Source: Rhytidiadelphus loreus (taxonomy: Eukaryota; Streptophyta; Bryopsida; Hypnales; Hylocomiaceae). From it: 64,000 nt of DNA. Under the pieces are notes generated by a model that was not told where the DNA came from, searched no databases, and saw only the letters and a list, made by a program, of their open reading frames with translations. Numbering within the stretch: position 1 is the first letter of the stretch; every line of letters begins with the position of its first letter. The stretch covers positions 25,115,001 to 25,179,000 of the forward strand of contig OX344765.1 in the NCBI GenBank assembly GCA_947034895.1, in the 5' to 3' direction. Shown here piece by piece: positions 36,154-48,676 of this stretch. Position numbers and translations under genes: made by a program.

Positions 36154-37142
36154 TCAAGTCTTCAGATCAAAATTGATGCCTCCCAAAATATAAGGTAGAA
36201 GGCTCTGTAATGGTGCATGTAAAGAAAGATAAGCCTGTTTGGAGAAGCTTGTGAAACCGAAAGTATGTAATTTTTTTTCATGGCTAGAGAAAGAAGAAGA
36301 GCTGTTATTCCAATTCTTTTCAGAATTTTCGCAGTGAAAATGAATTTTTGGCAATTTTTATAAGGCAAAAGTGCATTAGTAGCTCATTATGCACCTGTAT
36401 CTAATCTTTGTTCCTAGATGCACAATAAACCGTCCATAGACTTTTATTGGATGGTCCTTAACATGTGTCTTAAAGTTTTCTCCTCTCTTCACTGTGATTG
36501 GGTAAGTACTTAATTTGTTAGAATTCAGATTTGGATCCATCTACAGGACGGTTCCAGTGGTCTAGGGGACTGCGATTTTGAAAATTCATAGAAAATACAT
36601 GCCAAGTCCAAAAAATCTTTTTTTTTGAAAATTCATGATTCTCTCGCTAACACCACGAAAATATTAATTTCTTGAAATGGTGCCTCCAAGTATGCTAAAT
36701 TCCTTAAACTGACGATTTTGGGTGCTTCCACCTTATTAGTTCCAACTTACAATTAAAAATTACTGCATCTCATTAACTACACTTCATGTCCAGTGTGAAG
36801 TACATCATATATATCATTCATTCATTACTAAATACTATACACTACAATCACCTTTTCCACCCTAAAATTATTCTAGGATGAACCACTTTGGATGGGCGGT
36901 TCTCAACATAAAAGTCTACATCACACAATACTGCTTCTGCACCATTTTCACAGCATTTGTAGGGGCGACTGTAAATGACTGAGCGATTATGTAGCCCCTC
37001 CTATAGTGGATAGCTTTGAACAACATGTGCCAAATTTCTCATTGCGTTGCCCTGATTCCACAGATCTAGGTGCATATGAAGCTATAAAATGAATAAAAAA
37101 ATTTGGGTCATTTTTACAAGCAAGTTATTGATTTGAAAACTC
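36154..37142. other. AT-rich spacer between TTAA elements
   Basis: No gene, repeat end or RNA is recognised here. Confidence 0.5.
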
Positions 37143-37146
37143 TTAA

Positions 37147-38081
37147 CCCCGAAAGGACCAAGCCCTTTTTTCTACCAAAAAACACTCAAAACTGCCATGT
37201 CTATAGCAAGGAGTAAAAAAATTGAAAAATTGTTTTTTCCCCCCATATCTAACCATAGGATCTTACACCTAACTAGTATGAGAGTGTGTGGAAAAAATTT
37301 CAGAATTTTTGACCGCTCAGATTGCAAGATATCTGCGTTTAAAGTGGGAAAAACAAGTTTTTCAGCACATTGCGGGACTAGATTTTTTGACTTTGAACAT
37401 TTAACTTAAAAATTTTGCACTATAGAGTTTTGAGCTTTAAATCTTTATAGTGGAGAATTGAGTTGAGAGTCTAGGTAAGAAAAAAAAATTCAAAAAAAAA
37501 TTAATTATCATTCTTAAAAAAATTGTTAAGTAGAAGTAGGTACGAGATAGAAGGAAAATCTAAAATATTCATATCCTTTAGATGGAATTCAAATGCACTA
37601 ATCCCTATGGTGAGATTTTTCTAGCAAGTAAATCAAACCATGAAAAATAAATAAAAATTTGAAAAATTTGAAAAATTGCATTCATAAATGAATCCTACAA
37701 GTTATTTTTTTCAACAAGATGCTCTAACTGCTCGAAAAACAAGAATGTCCATAACTTTCTCATCACATATCCAAATGAAATGAATCAAAGCTTTCCAGAT
37801 AGAAAAAAATATAATCTATGAGAAAAAATAATATTAAAAAGAAAATTCAAATTTTTGTCCATTTTTTTGGGCTGCCCGAGCTGCCCGCCGTCCCCTCGTT
37901 TGAACTTATTTGGTCATAACTATTGTTCTTGCGCACCAATTTTGAAAAAAATGATATTCCCACAAAGCTAATCAACTTTTCTACCTCTAAAAAAAATTCA
38001 AAAATTTAGGAGAAAATTTCAGCCCGTAGGTACCTGCCCGAAAACGCATTTGTCCCCCGAAGGACAATGGTCCTTTAGGGG
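37147..38081. mobile_element. TTAA-flanked MITE-like element, E7 (935 bp)
   Basis: TTAA at 37143-37146 and 38082-38085. Ends are CCCCGAAAGGACCAAG and (opposite strand) CCCCTAAAGGACCATTG, so 14 of the first 15 bases agree. It is inverted relative to E1, E2 and E10: its right side holds GTAGGTACCTGCCCG and TGTCCCCCGAAGGACA, and its left side ACTCAAAACTGCCATGTCTA. Non-coding. Confidence 0.82.
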
Positions 38082-38085
38082 TTAA

Positions 38086-41000
38086 GAAGTCCATAGTACT
38101 TTTGTTTCTTTAGGTACTTTGGAAATCATTCTAAATTATTGGTAATTGGTGACAATGACAATGAGCTCAAAAGATGTAGTGTTTGCATTAATACAACTTG
38201 TTCACAAAAATGCACAAGTAGAAGTGAAGCTATTTTTTGCCCCTAGATGAGGGTCTTCATCCAAAACTTGATTACTATAGAAGTTGAAAAATATCCCACT
38301 AAAAAATCAATGACTTTACACCCAAATCAAAATTATAGTCATGTTGTAGACTATGATGTCTTGTGAAATCATGCACAAAAAAAACTTATGGAAAAAGTTA
38401 AAATCTAAGATTTCAAATGTGAAAACTATCAAATTTTCAAACTATTTTGTGAATTTTTTTTGGCATCCAAGACATTAGTCCAAACAATTTTTATGTTATA
38501 AATAAGCTTATAAAACATCTAATATAGACTAATAATGAAAAACAAATTGAAATGATATTTTAACTTCCCAAAGCCTATCCATTTGGATTTGAAAGGATTT
38601 AAGGGTTCTTACAAGTTGGACTATCGTAGTTGAAACAATGATACAAATCATACTATCTAAGATAATTCAACTAGTATTAACAATAAGCAACTCATACCAC
38701 TTTGGAAATTATGCAAATTTACAAGGTGCACTAATATGGAGGTTCATAGAATTTTAGATAAATTCAACATAATATCATTGACACATTATTTTCATATTGT
38801 CTCAAATACCAAGATTGTTATACAATTGCCATCGAAATTTCATTATCTTTTGTCTACATTTATTCAATTTTCACCTAAAATTCATTGAAATATTTATACA
38901 AATTAAACCTCATTCATCCAATGTCCATATGTATTAGTATGAGGGGATCCTACACTTATCATTCTCACAATCACTGAATTAATATCTATAGTTTGTATTG
39001 TATTTAGTAGTCAAGTTCAATATTATTTGTCAAATAATTAATTGAAGTTTGCAAATTTGATTTTGCAAATGCCTAAAACTTGGAAATATATTTTTTTCTT
39101 TACAATTTTCTTTTGAATATTTTTTATTCCAAAAATCATAATACATTTTTTGTTGACCTAAACCACCTATTAGATTTGGGGAGACAAATTATTCTATTCA
39201 ATTTTAGGTGCATGTCCATTGATATTTGTTTTATGAAGCGTGAAATCCAACACGATCTCTAGTAAGTAACACCTCACACATGTAAACATTATATTTGCAA
39301 AGAATAATTAAATTTTCAGGATTGAAAGATGAAATTCATCTCATAGAACATCCCCCCAAATCTTTATTTTCCATTGTTTAATTTTTTCTATATATAAAAT
39401 TTTAATAACTTCAACACTATGTATAAAAGTAAGAAATTTATTCCACTAAATGCTTGATTCAAAAAATTTATTCCACTAGAAGGAAAATTAACGCAAGAAT
39501 ATTTTTTGACAAACCCGCTACTTCCTTTGTCCCAAAATGATTGTCCACTTTGAATGTCATGTTTTTTTAAGGTTGTTTTGAGTATGTGATTAAAATACTT
39601 CCTTGTGGCTAATTTAATTTAGGTTGTGATAAACACATGTAATGTTCTTCATTGATTCTAGTCATATAAAATTTGGAACCTTTCTTAATTATGTTTTTCA
39701 CAATATGGTTAATGAAAGTGGCTCAAAAAAATATCAACAATATTGTGAACAATCATTTCACCACAAAGGAAGTATTTACCTACAACATGTATACAAAACA
39801 TGCAAAACATAATCTCTACGGTATTCATTTGTTTTTTGAGTTGCAAATGTCTTCAACCTCATCAAATTTACTAGATACATAATATGTGAGAAAAGAAGTG
39901 TCAAACTTGAATTTCTACATTAGATTTAAAATGATCTACATCACCCTAATTCAATCATAAGACGGCATGTGGTACTTTTTGACAAGAAATACTTCATTTA
40001 TGTTGAATTTGACTACATGTAGGATATAATTTTTTTTGCCTCTAAAATGGCCAAACCCACAAATTAATTAATTAATTAATTTTTCTAAAAGGTAAAATAT
40101 TAGGAGGATTTTTTCAAAACTCATTTTTGGTTTAAAATATCAACCTTTGGTTGTCAAATTGTAGATAGTCAATAAAATGAATAAATAAATTGGATGTGTG
40201 AACATTGTCACAATTCTATGTCACCAAATTGTTCACATTTTCATTTGCAATTTCTCATTGAAGAACAAAGTCATACCTTCATTTACTTGGCTACCTTGTT
40301 CAAATCAATGATTCAATAAATGCAAATTGTATTACAATTTTATTTGTCATGGTTTTGTTATATTTTCATCCACATAATTTTGCACTCATCCTTTTATGTT
40401 AACAATGAATTCTTTTGTGTCATTCTAGCCAAATGGCTAAGAGAGGATTTTTTGGTCTAATTTTGTTGAAGGAGCATTTGGAGGCAATTAGCCAATTTAT
40501 TGTTATATTTGTAGCCATTTCAAAAATATTAGCCAAAAATGTATCAAATATAGAATATTTTGAGGTTTGACTTTGAAAATTAATAGGCAGTACAAAATTT
40601 CTCTAAAAAATATAATTCTGTATTATTTCAAAAATCTAAGATTTCTATATCTCTACAAATAAAAATAACCCCTAATAGTAATTTTAACTCCATCTATGTA
40701 CAAAACTAAAGTGAACAGTTTAAGATATTTCTACCTTAACCTTGCAACGTAAATGTAGCCAAAAAAAGTGATTGATGAATGGTAAAACAATATCTTATCT
40801 AATGTTCTTTGCATGTATATGCATTCCATGCAGGTAGAAAGTCCTTCGTTGAAAAATTACGTTTTTTTTAGAGAAGATGATGCTAAATTCATGAATCACA
40901 AAAGATGCCTTTTTAATGCATTCGGCAATGCTTTTGTCCATTGCTCTTGATCTGAATTTTAGCCTTTTAAATGATATTTTTTGAACTTAAGCCCAACTAA

Positions 41001-41404
41001 TGAAATAAATCATATTAAGTCTATTTCCTACTCCAATTTGAAATTTTGTAAAATTTGTAAAATTGAATATTTTATAGTCATTTAAATGGGAATATAGACA
41101 CATTATAGAATGACATGAAAATTTGGTTTACACCATGATGTTCTAAACCATAATATACACCAATAGAGAAATTTTCAGATTTTTTGAGCTTATTTTATAT
41201 TTGATATCAATATTTTCTTCAAAAATTCTTCAAAAATTCATAATAATTTCAAATCTGAACGAAGCATCCAGGAGAGAGTTTGACCCCTTCGTCATAGGCT
41301 CAGAAATGCAGTGCAAGTTAAAAATTTAGCATATGAAGAGGAATCCATTGCTACAAACTTCATCACCAAATTCAAGATTATGCTCAGCAAATTCAAATTA
41401 GGGA
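38086..41404. other. AT-rich intergenic DNA
   Basis: No gene is recognised. It contains an (ATTA)n-like run near 40062-40080 and open frames of at most 69 codons, none supported. Confidence 0.5.
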
Positions 41405-42085
41405 TAGTCACACCTTCTTCACTTGGCACTTGGAGAATGGAGAATGGAAATGTGGCGGCTTGGGTTTGGCTTCATGTTAGTAGAATATTCTTAGTTGGAT
41501 ATATCTTCCACACTCCTAGTCTTCACCTCCGGAGGTGAAGATTGGGAGTGCGGAAGATATATTCAACTAAGAATATTCCTTTGTACTCTACACTTTCACC
41601 TTTCCATTGCCACTTTTACCTTCGTTGTTGCTGATTTTCCTCCAACCTTACATCTAATCTTACGTTTAGGTAAATGAATTTCCATTTCTTTCATTCTCCA
41701 CTCTCAACACATTTTTTAGGGGTCGGGGTGAACTGCCCCCCTCGATTGTCCCCAAAGGAAAACCCTGAAATTTTTTATTTCCCGTGCATGATAAAATTTG
41801 CAATTTTTGAATTCATATTTGCAATCAGAGTCCCCAAATTAGCTAGGAGAAATGTAGAGCATACATTTTCTAGGCACAAAATAGGGGGTCTTTTTTTTAC
41901 TTACACCCCCTAGACTAACTTGGGGGAGGGGGGGAACAAGCAAGGGGATCAATTCACCCCAACCTTTTTTAGGGGTGTCACACCTTCTTCTTCACCCACT
42001 GTGACTTCCCATTGGCTTCTCCAAACCCTCACCAACTTCTCATTATTATCTAGTCTCCAAGTGCCAAGTGAAGAAGGTGTGACTA
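41405..42085. mobile_element. Inverted-repeat element with perfect 32-bp ends (681 bp)
   Basis: The 32 bases at 41405-41436 (start TAGTCACACCTTCTTCACTT) are the exact reverse complement of 42054-42085. The outer two bases are TA at both ends, consistent with a TA duplication (Tc1/mariner-like), in which case the TIR proper is 30 bp starting GTCACACC. Inside are a 96-bp hairpin (41483-41578), a second inverted pair around 41713-41970 (GGGGT-GAACTG words and their complement) and another copy of GTCACACCTTCTTC near 41977. It looks like nested insertions. Non-coding. Confidence 0.7.
41483..41578 (+). repeat. Near-perfect 48-bp-arm hairpin
   Basis: Arms 41483-41530 and 41531-41578 are inverted copies meeting at CACCTCC/GGAGGTG with no spacer; 44 of 48 positions match. 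Read as plus-strand RNA, three of the four differences become G-U wobbles, leaving one mismatch. It could be a substrate for small-RNA processing or simply a tiny foldback transposon. Confidence 0.85.
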
Positions 42086-43009
42086 CTAGCAGGTTTGTTT
42101 GTTTTTTTCATTTTTTATGAAGTGCCATATTAAATGTTATGGTGGTGAACATTCATCCACAATTTGGATAGAAAATATCACATTCGTACATTTCACAAGT
42201 CTCTAATTCTACTTTCATCCACAACTTGGGGATTTCATTAACGATTTTTTTTTAATTTGAAATTTTTTGCCAAAAACTTCACTATTTTTTTGCCATGTTT
42301 TAGCCAAATTATTTTTTTCTACTGCAATCTGGTACTAGAAAGCCAAAATAAAGAAGCCCTGGTGACAACCCCTAATTGGTACCCTTGCAATCTTCACCCC
42401 GCAACACAATTGAATCCATCATTCCACGTTTTCAATTCGTTACCACAAATCGATTCCTCTCGGAATCCAATTCTTTCGGTAAGCAATTCCACTCTCTAGC
42501 TCACGATTCCTCTTCAATGCTGCTGTTCGAATTCGTTTTCCTTGCATTGTGAGATTTCTTTGGTGCCTTCTGCTTGACTTTCCGCTTTGAATTTTGCTCG
42601 GGGAGCGGGTGGTCTTTCGTTGTGCTTGATTTCGTCGTTTGGATCGATCAGTGAAGAGACGTTCTTGCAAACCCTAATTGCGAATCTTCGTTTGAGTTCG
42701 CGTTCTGGATCGAAACCTTTTCTTCTGTACTGTGGGATTGGAAGTGCTTGATATTGATTGAATTGATAGGGTTTAGGGTTTAATCTATGTTTTAAAAAAG
42801 CACGGTCTTCCCGAATATTTGTAATCCTTTGCTGGTTTAGGGTACATTACACTACACATGGTTGAGAATAGTAGGGGGGTAGTATTGGAGATGGGAGGAT
42901 CAGGTTTTCTTAATGGATTTAGTATCTTCTACGTTAGTAACAGATGGAAGAAGTTTTATAATTGGTTGAAAGGTGATGTTGTTGATAGATTGGAAGTTGG
43001 AGGAGGAAG
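42086..43009. other. Upstream region of the nicotinamidase gene
   Basis: Composition rises from AT-rich to balanced near 42.35 kb, consistent with a promoter and untranslated exons of the gene that starts at 43010. No separate gene is supported; the frames at 42440-42670 (-) and 42858-43055 (+) lack recognisable content. Confidence 0.45.
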
Positions 43010-45091
43010 ATGGGAGATTCTTTTATGGCGCAGTTGGAGGCCAAGCTGCCTCTGAATTTGGAGGCTCTGGTGTTGCCTTCAGAGGAAAAACGAGTTGGTC
43101 TTGTAATTGTGGATGAAGTGAATGGCTTCTGCACAATCGGAGCTGGCAATATGGTAAGCATCGATCTAGTACTCACCCTATGTATTCAATTTTTTTATTT
43201 TATTCATCTTTCAAATTAGGGATGCGATTGCCAAGTGCACTCAGACCTCTTCAATGTCACAGTCTAGGTGCTCAATATGCTTGTAATAATATGGAGTTTT
43301 ACACCAGTTTTGAGAACCGATATTGTTGCATGTAGAAGTACTATTAAGAATTTTACTTGAGAAAGGAAATTTTTAGAACCTTTTCTCACTTATCAAACTC
43401 TGTGAGATAACAAGTTTTACTCTGGGCACAGATCTTCCATAGGTGAGAACATTGGGTATGATATTAAGGAGGCTTGCCTCTGGTGTATTTCACTCAATTT
43501 TCACTTGCTGGCTTGTCTGTTTTGTTCTGCCAGGCTCCACAAGAATCAGTGGCAGCGGTCACTGAAATGGTGAAGCAGACAGATTATCTAGCGAAGCAAT
43601 TCAGTGCACGTAATTGGCCGATCATTGCTTTCTTAGACACCCATCAATTGGATAAACCTGAGTGTCCATATCCACCACATTGCATAGAGGGAACCGGAGA
43701 AGAAAATCTCGTTCCAGGTCTGCTCTCAATATTATAGACTTTCAGGCTGTTAAGCTGTTATGTTTGGTGGATAGTGTAGTAACAGACATTGGTACTGGTA
43801 AGCTGTTATGTTCACTTTTACTTTTGGTTCTTTTCTTTTGTTGTAAATGCAGACTTGCTCTGGTTAGAAAGTGATCGAAATACGAAACTGATGCGGAAGG
43901 ATTGCATCAATGCTTTCGTTGGCGGCATCCGAGACGACGGTTCAAATATTGTTATAGATTGGATCAGGGACAACAAAGTTCAGCAGGTTCCTTCCCTTCT
44001 TTTATCTCTCTTTGTTATACTAGCCTTTAATTGCACACTTTTGGAAGCTAATAATCAATTATAGTAGCTTTTGAAACATATTTCTATTGTTCAAACCTGT
44101 GGGGTATGATTTCTTTTTCTTATTGGGAAATTTTGTTACCTTCCTTTAAACTTCTGTTTCAACTCTTTTATATATGGAATCGTCCACGTTTGGCTGTTTG
44201 GGCACTTGGGTGTTTGAAAACATGTTTGTTTTTGAACAATTTTCAGATTCTATATTTAATTTTAGTGAAAACGTGTTGGTTGATGCTTGTAGATACTTGT
44301 AGTGGGGATTTGCACCGACATTTGCGTGATGGATTTTGTGGTGACAACTTTGTCAGCCCGAAATCATGGTATTATGAAGCCTTTGGAGGATGTGTATGTG
44401 TTCTCTGGAGCATGTGCGACATACGACTTGCCAATTGATGTTGCCAAGACTTTGAATGCTTTTCCCCATCCTCAGGTATGCAAGGTCCTTTGCTTTCCAT
44501 TGTGTAGTCATACAATTGTCTTCAAAACCAATGTTTATCAATGTTTTACATATTAGAGTTATCTTATTAGTCATAGTTTGTCACCCTTATTTTGGCCCCC
44601 AACCAATGAAATTGAAGTTATTTTGTGAGTCTTTGACTTTGTACAACAAAACACCAAAGAAAACTCACAAGGATCAATTTTTTTAGCAACTTTTGAGGTG
44701 CTAAAAAATTTTGGCCCAAAGTTTTGGCTTAGAGCTTTGTGGGTGGGCCCAAACCCCAATTTAGAATGAAGTCAACAAATAGTTAATATATTGTATGTAA
44801 TTATGAGTTTTTGTCATCTTCAAAAGCACAAACAGGAGTTCAAATACAATCTGGAAAAAGTGACATGTGTGCAAAGTTGTGGCAAAACAAGGGTTGACAT
44901 GCCATTACTTATATGATAACTCTATATTAACTTCATGTTCCTTTAGTTTCACAAGTAAACATTGTATATCATCAGATTCATTGCTTGTGGATTGCATGCA
45001 GGACTTAACCCACTACATGGGTCTATATTTTGCCAAGTCTAGAGGCGCTAAGGTCGTGAATAAAGTCACTCTTTTGGAGTCTACTTCATAA
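43010..45091 (+). CDS. NIC2/NIC3-like: Nicotinamidase (isochorismatase-fold), complete, 5 exons
   Basis: Exons 43010-43153, 43534-43717, 43853-43986, 44293-44475 and 45002-45091 join into 244 codons plus TAA, the same length as plant NIC2/NIC3. All junctions are GT-AG and phases agree (exon 2 ends after one base of the Asp110 codon). The enzyme hydrolyses nicotinamide to nicotinate and ammonia in NAD salvage. The isochorismatase triad is visible as Asp35 (VIVDEVNGF), Lys125 (MRKDCINAF) and Cys165 (VVGICTDICVMDF). DTHQLDKPECPYPPHC supplies the metal-site aspartate and histidines. The first four residues of VVGIC come from the 5' tip of exon 4 (ATACTTGTAGTG), so the acceptor at 44291-44292 is favoured over the nearer TAG. 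No transit peptide is obvious, so a cytosolic location is inferred. Confidence 0.93.
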
Positions 45092-45382
45092 ACTTGACTC
45101 TTGATGCAAAGTTTTTCTAAGCAATATTGGTAATTTAGTTGAATAATGTAAATTTTAAAACATATGGTAGGTGCAAGTATTGCTATGTATATTATTGGGT
45201 TGTTCTTGATAGGTATCACAGTAGCAAGTTCTAGAAATTGTAATAGAAGAATTTTTTTATTGTGTATTTTTTGGAGTTGATTTTGTATATAGCAAATCAA
45301 AATTGAATGTTGTAGTTCATCTCTTGAAAGCTTAGATGATTGTCAAGATGAGCACATCATTCTTTATAATTGCCTTGTAAGC
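45092..45382. other. 3' flank of nicotinamidase
   Basis: AT-rich DNA probably including the 3' untranslated region; nothing else is recognised. Confidence 0.4.
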
Positions 45383-45386
45383 TTAA

Positions 45387-45604
45387 CCCCTAAGTGCTTT
45401 GAAGTCTATATTTTGGATGATGAACTAAGTACTTTCAATATGTTTGGTAAAAATGATTTGTCATGTACTCTCATTCATCCATAGTAATTCTTAAATGTCT
45501 TAAAAATAATCTTCCTCTATGACCAATTGAAGTAAATTATATAGTTGTACAAAGATATAAGCAAAAATGTCAACATTTCAATGAAGGATTTGGGTGTTAA
45601 AGGA
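45387..45604. mobile_element. Short TTAA-flanked MITE (218 bp)
   Basis: TTAA at 45383-45386 and 45605-45608 bounds a unit starting CCCCTAAGTGCTTTGAAGTC and ending GGTGTTAAAGGA. It is a relative, along its whole length, of the element at 4515-4729. The terminal repeats themselves are weak (CCCCTAAGTG against TCCTTTAACA), so the case rests on the two copies sharing the same ends. Confidence 0.6.
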
Positions 45605-45829
45605 TTAAAATTTTTAGGGACTCTTATTATGTGCATGTCTTTGCTACTAATATAACATTATTAGCAATAACTTTGGCATGTCATTGAGAGAAGGGTAAAG
45701 ATGTTGGAGCACACATAGCACTTTGTAATTCATTTTTCATCATGAGTGTACATATCTTATTTGAACTCTTAAAGTTCTATGATTGTGTTTCAACCAAAAA
45801 TACTTTCAAACTGTGATGGTTGTGTTTAA

Positions 45830-46290
45830 CCCTTCTTGGTCATTAGATTTTGAATCCTTTTTAACTTAAATTTTTGAATTCTTTTTTTGAATTTTGCATT
45901 GATAGTCTAAAAAATGGAATTCCAAAACAAATTTTACATGCTATATTTTATAAACATGCCTAGATGGTTTGCAAAGTAAGACTCTTCATAACTTTTAGAT
46001 TACTAATCTAGATGGAATGAATAAAAGCTTTCTATTTTGATGTAAGTATATTCTATAAACAATTAATATGTTAAATTTTTCTTTACAATTTTTAAAAACT
46101 TGGTTGCCAAGGCTCAAGCATTTTGTTTCGGGCAACATTATTTTTGCTATGGACATTGATTTGAAAAAATTAATCATATTTTTAGAAAATAATTCTAATC
46201 TCTAACCATCAAAAAAAGTTTCAAGAAATTGCTCTAAAAATTATCATAGGTATCATTCCAAACTTCAATTGTCTCCTATGGATACAAATT
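45830..46290. repeat. Decayed TTAA-family fragment, E8b
   Basis: It begins after TTAA at 45826-45829 with CCCTTCTTGGTC and contains the family blocks ATGGAATGAATAAAAGCTTTC and GGGCAACATTA in E7 orientation. No right end is found, and similarity fades near 46.29 kb. Confidence 0.45.
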
Positions 46291-46349
46291 ATCTTTATGA
46301 CGTGGTTGCTTACGTGGTTTTCACTATGGCAAGAGGATGGTGGTGCAAT

Positions 46350-47020
46350 TCACTTCTTTGCAACTTCATGGCAACTAGTGCATAACTTGTTTATGATTCA
46401 TTTGTGACTTGTGAATAACTTGCAACTTTTTTGAGATTTCATTGTGATTCGGATGTAATTGGTGTGCAACTTCATTTCAACTTGACTTTGACTACTTTGC
46501 AACAAGATTTGGTGTATGTACAACTTCGGCACAACTTAGTCATCACTAGTTTGTGACTCATTGACAATATGTAGTTCACTTTTTACCAAATGGTGTACGA
46601 CTTCTATGTGATTTCCACTACAAGAGAAAGGGATGTTTTAAGTATAGTCGTAGAGATACGATATTAAAGTAATGACCTTTATGTAGATTTTTAGTAAAAA
46701 TTTACTGAAAATACGTGTACTTACAATGAATTTTTACCAAAAATCTACATAAAGATCATTACTTAATATCTTATTTCTAGGACTATATTTAAAAACACAC
46801 TTAAAACACCCCTTTTTCTTGTAGTGTTCTGTGATTATTTTATGGATTGTATGCAACTTCTTTATAACTTGTGTGGATCATGTGTGCAACTTCTTTCCAA
46901 CCGCACTACAACTTATTTGTGATTTGTGATGGTTGAAATGTGCAACTTGTTTGCAACTTCATTACAATTGATTTCATTCATATGGATCAAATGTATAACT
47001 TATTTGCAACTATATTGTAT
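46350..47020. repeat. Interspersed TGCAACTT short-repeat region
   Basis: The word TGCAACTT and close relatives (CAACTTG, TGTGATT, TATAACTT) recur every 20-40 bases with variable spacing through the block. A CACTA MITE interrupts it at 46616-46826. It is not coding. It could be an eroded minisatellite or the subterminal repeat zone of a larger transposon. Confidence 0.6.
46616..46826. mobile_element. CACTA-type MITE with 3-bp target duplication (211 bp)
   Basis: It starts CACTACAAGAGAAAGGG and ends CCCTTTTTCTTGTAGTG, inverted repeats that begin with the diagnostic CACTA. TTC flanks both sides (46613-46615 and 46827-46829), the 3-bp target duplication expected for CACTA elements. Its interior is also largely an inverted repeat (TAATGACCTTTATGTAGATT near 46669 and its complement near 46740-46762). 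Too small to code. Confidence 0.9.
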
Positions 47021-47268
47021 TCATACATAACATCACAATTAATACGCCATGCATTGTACATCTAAACAATACACCACAAATTATACAACATATACAATAT
47101 TCAAACATTATACAACGTACACAAAACGCAATACAACATATTTGATGTTTAATAATCATGGCTTGAAAAGCCACTAAAGATGGGATGAGAAGCCAAGGTT
47201 TTAAGTAGTTGGGTGGTAGGCGGCATGGCAAACGATGTGGGACATGTCAAATGTGTAGTTTGTGTTAA

Positions 47269-47742
47269 CCCCACATAGTTTTAAGTCCAATTCAAGGTGC
47301 TGTAACTTTTGCACCCAAGGTCCAAATTCAATAAGACTTATTGGAAAATTTTCTCTCTTTCTTCTAGTTTATGTGGTAAATTTTTCAGATCAATCCAAGA
47401 GAAACTGATTTCTTGGAAGCCAATCAAAGTTCACAGCTTCAATTTGAGTTTACCAAACTGTACTTCATGGCTGCAACTTTGAGGGTTTGTATCTCCTTCA
47501 TGTAATATTTGTTTTCTATAAAAATTTGTTGGGTTATATTCCCCTTCAATTCTAGTTATTGTGGTAGAATTTTCATGTCAGTCCAAATTGTTTGGAATGT
47601 TTGGAAGCAATTCAAAGTCCAAAATCCAAACATTTTTGGATTATAGTGAATTTTGGTGGCTTGGTTCTTTTTCAAATAGTATCCGTTTCCAATAAATTCA
47701 AACACACTTCATACATAGTTTTATGCAATATTCTGCCATTCA
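47269..47742. mobile_element. Truncated TTAA-type element related to E6 (E9)
   Basis: After TTAA at 47265-47268 the sequence CCCCACATAGTTTTAAGTCC begins an inverted, diverged copy of the right half of E6 (shared words TCCAATTCAA, CTAGTTTATGTGGTAAA, TTCAGATCAAT, TCTCCTTCATG). About 28 bases next to the tip are missing compared with E6. It stops exactly where E10 starts, and no continuation is seen beyond E10. Confidence 0.6.
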
Positions 47743-47746
47743 TTAA

Positions 47747-48676
47747 CAACTAAAGGACCATTGTCCCCTCGGGGGACAAAATGGATTTTGGGCATGTTCC
47801 TATGATCTCAATTTTTAGTGAAATTTTTTGAAATTTTATCATAAGATAGGAAAACTTATTAGCTTCATGGGAATATAATTTTTATTTCAATCGGTGCCCA
47901 GGAGCAAAAGTTATGCCATCTTAAACATAATTTTCACGTCACCGGGCAGAAAAATAAATCCACAAAAATTTGAAATTAAATTTAAAAAAAAATCTTCTTA
48001 AACATCATATTTTTGTCTACATGTGAAGCTTTGATTCATTCCATTTGGATTAGTAATGTGAAAGTTATGAACAATCTTGTATTTTGGGCAATTTGAGCAT
48101 CTTCTTGAAAAAATAACTTATACTCTTATAGGATTCAATTTTGAATGTAGTTTCACAATTTTTCAAAAAGATTTGTTTGACAAGGTTAAGTTTTATAGCT
48201 AGAACAATCTCACCATTGAGATTATTGTGCTTCAATCTCATTTGAGAGCTATTAACAATTTAGTTTTTCTTTCAATCTTGAACCTACTTCTACTTAACAA
48301 TTTTTTAAAGAATGAAAATCAAGAAGAGTTTTTTTTGAATTTTTTTTTAAGACTTTCAACTCAATTATTCAACACAATTTTTTTTTAATTCAAGGTCCAT
48401 AGTGCAAAAAACATTCACAAATAGCAGTCAAAGTCATCTGAAATTGAAGGCCTATGTTCAAAAAAACATTTTTTTTCAACTTTGAATGTTAATATCTTCC
48501 AATTTGTATGGTCAAACTTCATGAAGTTTTTACTACATGATCCTAGACAAATATAGTACAAGATCCTATGGTTAAATTCTAAAAAAAGTAATTTCTTTTG
48601 TTTTATTGGATGAATGTAGCAGAAATGGCAGTTTTGAGTAGTTTTTGACAGAAAAATGGCCTTGGTCCTTTAGGGG
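47747..48676. mobile_element. TTAA-flanked MITE-like element, E10 (930 bp)
   Basis: TTAA at 47743-47746 and 48677-48680. The left end CAACTAAAGGACCATTG has two damaged bases; the right end on the opposite strand is CCCCTAAAGGACCAAGG. The interior carries family blocks in E1 orientation (GGGCATGTTCCTATG, ACAAGATCCTATGGTTA, AGAAATGGCAGTTTTGAGTA). Non-coding. Confidence 0.78.

Noticed and set aside
44106..44438. 110-codon frame over nicotinamidase intron 3 and exon 4
   Set aside because: Exon 4 is translated in another frame (VVGICTDICV). This frame reads through the intron.
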